Source of the DNA: Omnitrophica WOR_2 bacterium RIFCSPHIGHO2_02_FULL_52_10
GTDB taxonomy: Bacteria > Omnitrophota > Gorgyraeia > Zapsychrales > Zapsychraceae
NCBI GenBank assembly: GCA_001805655.1
Contig: MHGR01000035.1
Span: 1-7,070, forward strand
Reading direction: 5' to 3'
DNA length: 7,070 bases
Below the pieces are notes generated by a model. That model had not been told where the DNA came from, did not search any database, and saw only the letters and a program-made list of their open reading frames with translations. Of this stretch, positions 1 to 4,515 are shown one piece after another. The first letter of the stretch is position 1, and each line of letters starts with the position of its first letter. Made by a program: the position numbers and the translations under genes.

Positions 1-1
1 C

Positions 2-55
2 ACTGCGGGGACCATAACCAGGTCCGGTACTGGTGATTTTGCCGGTATCCGCTAA
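2..55 (+). CDS. 3' end of an upstream gene, probably another pilin-like protein (partial)
   Basis: Only the last 17 codons and a TAA stop are in the window, so function cannot be read directly. The residues TAGTITRSGTGDFAGIR resemble the C-terminal part of the pilin-like protein encoded next (RRSGTGGYW and NGTITC in that protein). A paralogous pilin with the same type of C-terminal beta strand is therefore plausible. The other two forward frames have stops within the first 36 bases, which leaves this frame as the only one open from the edge to a stop followed by a terminator-like hairpin. The paralogy is an inference from a very short stretch. Confidence 0.4.
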   Translation, partial: TAGTITRSGTGDFAGIR

Positions 56-85
56 CAGGGACAATAACAGTTAGAGAGTACCTTG

Positions 86-141
86 AACAAAGCAACACCT
101 CAAGTCTCAGCCTACTGAGGCTGGGGTGTTGTTTTGTTTTT
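86..141 (+). terminator. Long hairpin with T-rich 3' side, probable intrinsic terminator or attenuator
   Basis: The arm at 86-102 (AACAAAGCAACACCTCA) pairs over 17 positions, including G-T pairs, with 122-138. A small internal loop then leads to a second helix CTCAG/CTGAG (106-110 with 115-119) closed by CCTA. The 3' side is T-rich and ends in TTT (139-141). This has the form of a rho-independent terminator for the partial gene upstream. Its T-tract abuts the AGGAG ribosome binding site of the next pilin gene (142-146), so partial readthrough may set expression of that gene. The fold was made by eye. Confidence 0.7.
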
Positions 142-152
142 AGGAGCGCAGA

Positions 153-578
153 ATGTCCCAGATAAAATTTAAAAATAACGCGGGTTTCACGCTGGCCGAA
201 ATCATCACGGTTATCATTATCGTGGGCATCATCGCCAGCCTGGCCCTGCCCCGGTTTACCGGCACTTTTGAACGCATGCGCGCGGCCGAAGGCGTTCAAA
301 TCCTCACCGCGCTGCTGGGCGCGCAAAAAACTTTCAAATTTGAGAGCCCGACCGGGGCCTATGCCACTAACCCGAACCAGCTGGATGTTACCATCGACCG
401 CTCTAGCAATTTTCTCCTGCCGCCGACCGTTGCAAACCCGGCAAACCCCGTCAACAATCCCATTGCCAGCATCAGAAGGAGCGGCACAGGCGGTTACTGG
501 CTTCAGATCAACGAGAACGGAACCATCACCTGCGCGAACGCGGGAGGGAACCCTTCCTGCGCCCAAGCGGGGTATTAA
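153..578 (+). CDS. Type IV pilin-like / pseudopilin protein (main-pilin or GspG/H-like)
   Basis: A 141-residue prepilin. The leader MSQIKFKNNAG is short and basic and is followed by FTLAE, which puts Gly at -1 and Glu at +5 of the expected prepilin peptidase cleavage and N-methylation site (between G11 and F12). Residues 12-33 form the hydrophobic N-terminal helix that anchors the subunit in the inner membrane before assembly and packs in the filament core. The rest is a small polar head containing GTGGYWLQIN. Near the C-terminus it has two cysteines (C127 and C136), which could form the D-loop disulfide seen in many type IV pilins. The start is supported by AGGAG at 142-146 with 6-base spacing. 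It is first of three consecutive pilin-like genes, with 11 bases to the next. The class assignment is tentative, and whether it serves a pilus, secretion or uptake machine is unknown. Confidence 0.85.
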   Translation: MSQIKFKNNAGFTLAEIITVIIIVGIIASLALPRFTGTFERMRAAEGVQILTALLGAQKTFKFESPTGAYATNPNQLDVTIDRSSNFLLPPTVANPANPVNNPIASIRRSGTGGYWLQINENGTITCANAGGNPSCAQAGY

Positions 579-589
579 GAGAGCTTGCG

Positions 590-943
590 ATGCCGCACGG
601 CCTTCAAAAAAAGGGATTCGCGTCCATCACCGAGGTAATCGTCGCCTCAATCATTTTTGTCCTGGCGGCCGCCGGAATTTTGTCAACCCTTTCCATGCTG
701 CGCCCCCAGGGAAGCGGATCCACCCAGAAAATCGAAGCCGCTTATCTGGGCAAGGGGATCATGGATGACCTGCGCAAGGATGTCGATGCCGCCACCTGGA
801 ACAATCCCAACAGCCGACTGGCTGCCGGGGTCCATAATTTAGGTCAGAGTAACGGGTATACCGTAAGTTATACCGTGACACAATTACCGCCCCCGTCCAA
901 CGCCCGCCGTTTGGACATGACCATCACCTGGCCGGACCTGTGA
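590..943 (+). CDS. Type IV pilin-like minor subunit (PilV/GspI-like)
   Basis: A 117-residue protein with the leader MPHGLQKKG, then FASITEVIVA and a hydrophobic stretch to about residue 30. The EVIVAS pattern after the Glu resembles GspI/PilV minor pseudopilins, which help start filament assembly at the tip. The usual site is G-F-T-L-I-E with Glu at +5; here one extra residue places Glu at +6 if cleavage follows G9. The C-terminal half has alternating beta-like segments (NGYTVSYTVTQL, RRLDMTITWPDL), typical of a small minor pilin head. The start ATG lies 11 bases after the previous stop with only a weak purine-rich AAGAGAG upstream, so translational coupling is likely. The TGA stop overlaps a possible GTG start of the next reading frame. 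Confidence 0.8.
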   Translation: MPHGLQKKGFASITEVIVASIIFVLAAAGILSTLSMLRPQGSGSTQKIEAAYLGKGIMDDLRKDVDAATWNNPNSRLAAGVHNLGQSNGYTVSYTVTQLPPPSNARRLDMTITWPDL

Positions 944-977
944 CCGCCATGAGATACGCTAAAAAACACAAAGCAGT

Positions 978-1020
978 ACCGCCCTTTTCGTATTCAGCCA
1001 TCCCGTTATTGCAGGGCGGT
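978..1020 (+). other. Inverted repeat in the spacer before the third pilin gene
   Basis: ACCGCCC at 978-984 and GGGCGGT at 1014-1020 are perfect 7-base complements around a 29-base loop. They lie in the 95-base spacer between the second pilin gene and the preferred ATG at 1039. The 5' arm could also pair with GGCGG at 1031-1035, next to the Shine-Dalgarno sequence, so two alternative folds exist in the mRNA. A regulatory role is speculative. Confidence 0.4.
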
Positions 1021-1038
1021 CTTCCGCGAAGGCGGATA

Positions 1039-1650
1039 ATGCGGGCCGTCAGGGGACTGACCCTTACCGAGCTGCTTGTTGCGAGCGCCCTGGTCGGAAT
1101 CGTCATGCTCGGCATCGTGTCATTCGGCCTTGCTATTCGTCAGATGCAGGGCTCAACCAGCAAGACCGTGATTCTGTCGATGCGCGCCAAAGCGGCCATG
1201 GCCCAGGTGACCAACGACGCCATCCTGTCTGCCGGGGATCCGACGAATATGGGCGTGCGTGCCGATACAACCGGAGATGACCGGAGCATAAGCTTCCGAA
1301 AGGGCATCGGGGATCCTTCCTCGTACAACGATGACAAGTGGGCCCGTTATTACAAGGATGGGACCGATAAATTATATCGCTGCGAAGAATGTAACGATCC
1401 GCCTACGAATGCATGTCAAGTTCCCGTGAGTTCACTGGGCAATTGTGGGAATAATCGCAGATATTTGATTGATATCAATGACAGTACTTTTGGCGATTTT
1501 TTTACTATCCAGAATGATGCCAATGGCCGGCTGGATTATATCGAATTGATCTTGAACGGGATTTACGACCGCACGAAAGCCATTCATCCGATCGAGAATC
1601 CTGAAATCACCGTAACCACACGCGTCAGCCCGCCGGGCCACAGCCGTTAA
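1039..1650 (+). CDS. Type IV pilin-like minor subunit (PilW/GspJ-like) with a four-cysteine cluster
   Basis: With the ATG at 1039 this is a 203-residue protein whose leader MRAVRG precedes LTLTELLVASALVGIV. That gives Gly -1 and Glu +5, then a hydrophobic helix to about residue 32. Size and the helix type (TLTELLVA) fit the PilW/GspJ group of minor pilins. The middle of the protein carries C115, C118, C126 and C136 (CX2C-X7-C-X9-C), which could make two disulfides outside the cytoplasm or bind a metal. I chose this start because AAGG at 1029-1032 lies 6 bases upstream and the leader is then of normal length. The frame is also open from GTG 940 (overlapping the previous stop) and ATG 949, but those starts add about 30 residues of unusual leader. 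It is the last pilin gene in the cluster. Confidence 0.8.
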   Translation: MRAVRGLTLTELLVASALVGIVMLGIVSFGLAIRQMQGSTSKTVILSMRAKAAMAQVTNDAILSAGDPTNMGVRADTTGDDRSISFRKGIGDPSSYNDDKWARYYKDGTDKLYRCEECNDPPTNACQVPVSSLGNCGNNRRYLIDINDSTFGDFFTIQNDANGRLDYIELILNGIYDRTKAIHPIENPEITVTTRVSPPGHSR

Positions 1651-1693
1651 GCAATTCCATCCAAACCACACGCACCGCTTGTTTTATTAATGA

Positions 1694-1736
1694 GGCCCAA
1701 ACTTGCGGAGCGTTAGCGAACGCAAGTTTGTTGGCC
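1694..1736. repeat. Palindrome 1 of an intergenic palindrome cluster
   Basis: CAAACTTGCG (1698-1707) and CGCAAGTTTG (1721-1730) are perfect 10-base complements. The helix is extended by GGCC at 1694-1697 with GGCC at 1733-1736 after a two-base bulge. The 13-base loop contains GCGTT, which can instead pair with AACGC (1710-1723). It begins 43 bases after the third pilin stop. There is no T-run behind it, so it is a poor standard terminator. It resembles dispersed REP-type palindromes, but copy number cannot be seen here. Confidence 0.65.
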
Positions 1737-1741
1737 GAACC

Positions 1742-1790
1742 CTTCGACGTTGTTCAGGGTGCTTCGAAGGAGTGCTGAGCGCAGTCGAAG
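1742..1790. repeat. Palindrome 2, REP-like element with TTCGAC ends
   Basis: CTTCGAC (1742-1748) and GTCGAAG (1784-1790) form perfect ends. Further in, TCAG (1754-1757) matches CTGA (1775-1778), and the centre holds the self-complementary CTTCGAAG (1762-1769). The pattern of TTCGAC and CTGAGCGCAGTCGAAG is one I recall as a dispersed intergenic repeat in many environmental bacterial genomes, so a non-coding mobile or REP-like repeat is likely. This rests on memory of the motif and not on a search. Confidence 0.6.
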
Positions 1791-1791
1791 C

Positions 1792-1825
1792 ATTAACCCC
1801 GACGCCCTTCGGCGTCGGGGTTAAT
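1792..1825. terminator. Perfect 15-bp hairpin, possible bidirectional or T-less terminator
   Basis: ATTAACCCCGACGCC (1792-1806) and its exact complement (1811-1825) enclose a CTTC loop. The helix is GC-rich and very stable, and lies between the pilin cluster and the tRNA promoter. That placement suits transcription termination or mRNA 3' end protection for the pilin transcript. Neither strand has a proper T-run after the stem, so it is not a canonical intrinsic terminator and may instead belong to the palindrome cluster to its left. Confidence 0.55.
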
Positions 1826-1842
1826 ATTCTGCGATGCGGGAT

Positions 1843-1871
1843 TTGCTTTACTGAAGAGATTCTGGTAATAT
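1843..1871 (+). promoter_or_regulatory. Probable promoter of the tRNA-Ala gene
   Basis: TTGCTT (1843-1848) and TAATAT (1866-1871) are separated by 17 bases, and TGG directly before the -10 would act as an extended -10 element. Transcription would start about 12 bases before the mature tRNA. The -10 is not a close match to the consensus; an overlapping TATAAC at 1869-1874 is closer but would need a 20-base spacer. It lies just after the strong hairpin ending at 1825. Confidence 0.4.
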
Positions 1872-1889
1872 AACTAAAATTCAAATTAT

Positions 1890-1965
1890 GGGTCGGTAGC
1901 TCAGTTGGGAGAGCGCCTGGTTCGCAATCAGGAGGCCGGGGGTTCAACTCCCCCCCGATCCACCA
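1890..1965 (+). tRNA. tRNA-Ala (anticodon CGC), CCA encoded
   Basis: The 76-base cloverleaf is complete. The acceptor stem GGGTCGG (1890-1896) pairs with CCGATCC (1955-1961), including a G3-T70 pair, the main identity element of alanine tRNA. The D stem is GCTC/GAGC. The anticodon stem CCTGG/TCAGG holds the loop TTCGCAA, so the anticodon is CGC at 1923-1925 and reads GCG. The T stem is GGGGG/CCCCC with loop TTCAACT. Discriminator A1962 is followed by a genomically encoded CCA (1963-1965). Anticodon and G3:U70 agree on alanine. The enzyme that charges it, AlaRS, is encoded from 4512 in the same window. Confidence 0.97.
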
Positions 1966-1970
1966 CTATT

Positions 1971-2031
1971 GTCGCTTGTCACCCGTGACCCGTGTTTCAT
2001 ATAATTTGGCTGGTCACAGGACACGAGCGAC
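1971..2031. repeat. Palindromic spacer between tRNA-Ala and rsmE
   Basis: GTCGCT (1971-1976) and AGCGAC (2026-2031) are outer arms. GTGACC (1985-1990) with GGTCAC (2012-2017) is an inner helix, and CGTGT (1991-1995) with ACACG (2021-2025) is a competing pairing. ACCCGTG occurs twice in tandem (1981-1994) and CGAGC twice (2024-2035). This mosaic of GTCAC, GTGAC and CGAGC words resembles low-complexity intergenic repeats seen in environmental genomes. It contains the putative rsmE promoter. Confidence 0.5.
1976..2005 (+). promoter_or_regulatory. Putative sigma-70-type promoter of rsmE
   Basis: TTGTCA (1976-1981, five of six consensus bases) and TATAAT (2000-2005, perfect) are separated by 18 bases. 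Transcription would start near 2012 and give a leader of about 30 bases before the ATG at 2043. The -35 box overlaps the left arm of the palindromic spacer and the -10 lies in its loop. rsmE could also receive readthrough from the tRNA gene. Confidence 0.6.
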
Positions 2032-2042
2032 GAGCATCCAAT

Positions 2043-2777
2043 ATGCACCGTTTTTACTGCCCACAGGCCGACCTTTCCGGGAAAACAGTTTCCATCACCG
2101 ACCAGAGTGAGCTGCATCATCTGCGCACCGTTTTGCGGCTGAAAAAAAACGATGCCATACAGATTTTTGATGGGAAGGGACAAGAGGCCTCAGGGACACT
2201 TTGCTCCCTATCCCCGCAAAAAGCGGAAGTGCGCATCCAATCCGTTCGGGCCATGAGCCACCTTAAACCCTTGTTAATTCTGGCCTGCGCCCTGCCTAAA
2301 AAAAGTAAATTTGAACTCATCATCGAAAAAGCGACAGAGTTGGGAGTGGATGAGATTATTCCGCTTAAAACCGAGCGGACGGAAATCCGTCTTGATGGGA
2401 CCCGCATGGCCAATAAAACCGCCCGCTTTAACACGGTGGCCGTGAACGCCTCAAAACAGTCAAAGCGTTCGACCATCCCCATCATTTATCCGGTCCTAAA
2501 TTTTGAATCCGCCTTGGAGAAACTAACCAAAAGGTCTACCGTCATTATCCCGAGTCTGGAGGAAAAAGAAACAGGCCTGGTTTCGGCGCTGCGGCAGCTA
2601 AAATCCCCCGATGCCGTGTCGTTCTTGATAGGGCCGGAGGGTGACTTCACTCCGGGGGAATATGCTCTGGCCAGCGATTCCGGTTGCATTCCCGTCACGC
2701 TGGGCAAAACTGTCTTAAAGGTGGAAACGGCCGCGCTCTGCGCGCTTTCCTGCGCCCATCTCATCTTTCAACGCTAA
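2043..2777 (+). CDS. rsmE: 16S rRNA (uracil1498-N3)-methyltransferase RsmE
   Basis: RsmE uses S-adenosylmethionine to methylate N3 of U1498 (E. coli numbering) in the decoding region of 16S rRNA, acting on the assembled small subunit in the cytoplasm. The 244-residue length matches the family (E. coli 243). The start MHRFYCP is the typical RsmE N-terminus, followed by a PUA-like RNA-binding domain (about 1-70, with IFDGKGQE at 41-48). The SPOUT knot domain contains KFELIIEKATELGVDEIIP (89-107), NASKQSKR (135-142), the SAM-loop IGPEGDFTPGE (196-206) and LGKTVLKVETAAL (220-232). GPEGD replaces the commoner GPEGG, and Lys replaces Arg in the ILRxETA motif; both look like family variation. The frame is open from 1992 (ATG), but the conserved start and the promoter favour 2043. 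No strong Shine-Dalgarno sequence is seen. It stands alone between the tRNA and the recA promoter. Confidence 0.95.
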   Translation: MHRFYCPQADLSGKTVSITDQSELHHLRTVLRLKKNDAIQIFDGKGQEASGTLCSLSPQKAEVRIQSVRAMSHLKPLLILACALPKKSKFELIIEKATELGVDEIIPLKTERTEIRLDGTRMANKTARFNTVAVNASKQSKRSTIPIIYPVLNFESALEKLTKRSTVIIPSLEEKETGLVSALRQLKSPDAVSFLIGPEGDFTPGEYALASDSGCIPVTLGKTVLKVETAALCALSCAHLIFQR

Positions 2778-2852
2778 TTTTCCAAAATTTGCAACCGAAA
2801 TATAACTTAATTGTTTTCTGATAGTTACACCGTTTTGGCTCCGGAGAATTTA

Positions 2853-2881
2853 TTGACAAGGCATGTGGGCTCGTGTATAAT
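2853..2881 (+). promoter_or_regulatory. Consensus sigma-70 promoter of recA
   Basis: TTGACA (2853-2858) and TATAAT (2876-2881) are both perfect consensus hexamers with the optimal 17-base spacer, the best promoter in the window. The start point would be near 2885-2888, giving an mRNA leader of about 120 bases. Intrinsically strong recA promoters in other bacteria are usually held down by LexA. No E. coli-type CTGT-N8-ACAG, Bacillus-type GAAC-N4-GTTC or alphaproteobacterial GTTC-N7-GTTC site is visible here. Confidence 0.9.
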
Positions 2882-2892
2882 TCCATTCTCTT

Positions 2893-2920
2893 GCAAGAGG
2901 ATAACTATTATCCGTCTTGC
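2893..2920 (+). promoter_or_regulatory. Inverted repeat at the start of the recA leader, operator or RNA hairpin
   Basis: GCAAG (2893-2897) pairs with CTTGC (2916-2920), and GGATAA (2899-2904) pairs exactly with TTATCC (2908-2913) around CTA. A small A versus GT internal loop separates the helices. It starts 12 bases after the -10 box, so as DNA it lies where a repressor would block early transcription, and as RNA it would be a 5' terminal stem-loop. It matches no LexA box I know. Which role applies cannot be decided from sequence alone. Confidence 0.5.
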
Positions 2921-2926
2921 CCTCGG

Positions 2927-2944
2927 CTTCGACGCATTTCGAAG
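2927..2944 (+). promoter_or_regulatory. Second hairpin in the recA leader
   Basis: CTTCGA (2927-2932) and TCGAAG (2939-2944) form a six-base helix with a CGCATT loop, seven bases after the first leader hairpin. The AT-rich stretch behind it (2945-2994) looks unstructured and leads to the recA ribosome binding site. CTTCGACG and TCGAAG words also occur in palindrome 2 at 1742-1790, so this may be a fragment of the same repeat type. Confidence 0.35.
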
Positions 2945-3005
2945 TTGAATTTCACATTTCCCTTTTCACTATATATTTTATTAATTTTAAGACGAAAGGA
3001 ACATC

Positions 3006-4025
3006 ATGACTGAGCAGAAGAAAACATTGGATTTAGACAACCGCAAGAAAGCGCTGGAACTCGCATTAACTCAAATTGAGAAACAATTCGGCAAAGGCTC
3101 CATCATGAAGTTGGACGGAAGCGTGAGCACCAATATCGAGGTCATCCCCACGGGATGCCTGTCCTTGGATCTCGCCCTGGGTGTCGGCGGCGTACCGAAG
3201 GGGCGCGTCACCGAAATCTTTGGCCCGGAATCATCCGGAAAGACAACGCTGACGTTAAGCATCATTGCCCAAATCCAGAAGCAGGGTGGTACCGCCGCAT
3301 TTATCGATGCCGAGCACGCCTTTGATTCCACCTATGCCAAAAAGGTCGGCATCCAACTGGATGACCTGCTGATGTCCCAGCCGGATACCGGCGAGCAGGC
3401 GCTGGAGATCGCCGAAACGCTCGTGCGCTCCAACGCCGTGGACCTGGTCGTCATCGATTCGGTCGCCGCTTTGACGCCGCGCGCCGAAATCGAAGGCGAC
3501 ATGGGCGATTCGCACATGGGATTACAGGCCCGGCTGATGTCCCAGGCCCTGCGTAAACTGACCGCCGCCATCAGCAAATCCAAGACATGCGTGATTTTCA
3601 TCAACCAGATCCGCATGAAAATCGGCGTCATGTTCGGCAACCCAGAGACAACAACCGGCGGACGCGCGCTGAAGTTCTACGCTTCCGTGCGCATCGACCT
3701 GCGCCGAATCGAATCATTGAAAAAAGGCGAGGAATACATCGGCAACCGCGTGCGCGCCAAGATTGTCAAGAACAAGGTCGCGGCCCCCTTCCGCGAGGCG
3801 GAATTTGAAATCCATTTTGACGAGGGGATCTCGCACACCGCGGACATCATCGATCTGGCGATTGCCCAAAACATCATTCAGAAGTCGGGGGCATGGTTTT
3901 CCTTCGAGCAGGAAAAAATCGGGCAGGGGAAAGACAGCGCGATGAAGTTTCTTAAGGAAAATCCCAAACTCCTGAGCAAGATCGAAAAACTGGTGGTCGA
4001 AGCCTACAAGGCAAAGGATAAATAA
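3006..4025 (+). CDS. recA: Recombinase RecA
   Basis: RecA forms ATP-dependent filaments on single-stranded DNA, carries out strand exchange in recombinational repair and, in SOS-competent bacteria, triggers LexA self-cleavage. The 339 residues contain the Walker A motif GPESSGKT (73-80), the DAEHAFD segment (101-107), Walker B LVVIDS (147-152), loop 1 [12 protein letters not shown] (161-172) and loop 2 [20 protein letters not shown] (200-219), all intact. The C-terminal domain has [16 protein letters not shown] (295-310). The protein ends EAYKAKDK, without the long acidic tail that restrains E. coli RecA. The start is supported by AAAGGA at 2995-3000 with 5-base spacing and by a consensus promoter upstream. 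recX follows 19 bases after the stop and alaS after that, so the three are likely co-transcribed. Confidence 0.99.
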   Translation: MTEQKKTLDLDNRKKALELALTQIEKQFGKGSIMKLDGSVSTNIEVIPTGCLSLDLALGVGGVPKGRVTEIFGPESSGKTTLTLSIIAQIQKQGGTAAFIDAEHAFDSTYAKKVGIQLDDLLMSQPDTGEQALEIAETLVRSNAVDLVVIDSVAALTPRAEIEGDMGDSHMGLQARLMSQALRKLTAAISKSKTCVIFINQIRMKIGVMFGNPETTTGGRALKFYASVRIDLRRIESLKKGEEYIGNRVRAKIVKNKVAAPFREAEFEIHFDEGISHTADIIDLAIAQNIIQKSGAWFSFEQEKIGQGKDSAMKFLKENPKLLSKIEKLVVEAYKAKDK

Positions 4026-4044
4026 GGAGTGTTAACCGATCTGA

Positions 4045-4515
4045 ATGGCTAAAGCGGAACAGGAAGAGGGTTTTAATAAGGCCAAGTCGATTGTTTACCG
4101 CCTGCTGAATATCCGGTTGCGCAGCGAACACGAGCTCCGAGCAAAATTAGTGTCCAAGAAGCTTCCCCATTCCATTGTCGAGCAGGCGATCCGGTATTTC
4201 AGGGGACTGGATTTGGTCAACGACCGGCAGTTTGCCCGGCAATGGATAGCCTCACGCCTTAAAAAACCTTTCGGTTTTAACCGCATCCGGCTAGAACTTA
4301 CAGAGAAGGGGATTCCTGCGGCCGTCATTCAGGAGACATTGGACGAGGCATCCAAGGATTATGATGAATGGACAACCGCCGCGCAGCTGGCGCAGCACCG
4401 TGCGCGGAAATATAGAAACATCGATGCGGATAAGGTCCGCCGGCGCCTGTACGGGTATCTGCAGCGCCGGGGCTTTAAGACTTCCACGATTGTAAAGGTG
4501 ATCAGGAACATATGA
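4045..4515 (+). CDS. recX: Regulatory protein RecX
   Basis: RecX binds in the groove of RecA filaments and limits their growth and activity in the cytoplasm. The 156-residue protein is built of three-helix repeats. The first contains AKSIVYRLLNIRLRSEHELRAKL, with the family RxRSexEL pattern (residues about 13-35). The second has GLDLVNDRQFARQWIASR with the conserved ND-x-x-FA (about 53-71), followed by FGFNRIRLELTEKGIP. The last has RRRLYGYLQRRGF. Length and the position after recA are typical. An in-frame TGA directly before the ATG fixes the start at 4045 or later. The nearest good Shine-Dalgarno sequence, AAGGAG at 4024-4029, overlaps the recA stop and is 15 bases away, longer than usual, so coupling to recA translation may help. 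Its TGA overlaps the alaS ATG. Confidence 0.93.
   Translation: MAKAEQEEGFNKAKSIVYRLLNIRLRSEHELRAKLVSKKLPHSIVEQAIRYFRGLDLVNDRQFARQWIASRLKKPFGFNRIRLELTEKGIPAAVIQETLDEASKDYDEWTTAAQLAQHRARKYRNIDADKVRRRLYGYLQRRGFKTSTIVKVIRNI

Noticed and set aside
268..768. 166-codon open frame spanning two pilin genes on the + strand
   Set aside because: It crosses the boundary of two genes that each have leader, cleavage site and hydrophobic helix in their own frames; its own translation is Arg/Pro-rich and featureless.
1694..1825. CRISPR array
   Set aside because: The palindromes differ in sequence and there is no regular repeat-spacer spacing.
1687..1947. 86-codon open frame on the - strand through the palindromes and the tRNA
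   Set aside because: Its first residues (MNPRPPDCEPGAL) are the antisense of the tRNA gene, a well-known false ORF, and the remainder is the palindrome cluster.
1992..2042. Extended N-terminus of RsmE starting at ATG 1992
   Set aside because: The added residues come from the palindromic spacer and the putative -10 box, and RsmE proteins normally start with MHRF or similar as at 2043.
1944..2183. 79-codon open frame on the - strand over the tRNA-rsmE spacer
   Set aside because: Its N-terminal part is antisense rsmE and the RVTSDN segment comes from the repeat spacer; no ribosome binding site or domain.
2778..2852. Terminator after rsmE
   Set aside because: The stretch is AT-rich, but the only pairing found (CCAAAA 2782-2787 with TTTTGG 2833-2838) is short and distant, with no T-run behind it.
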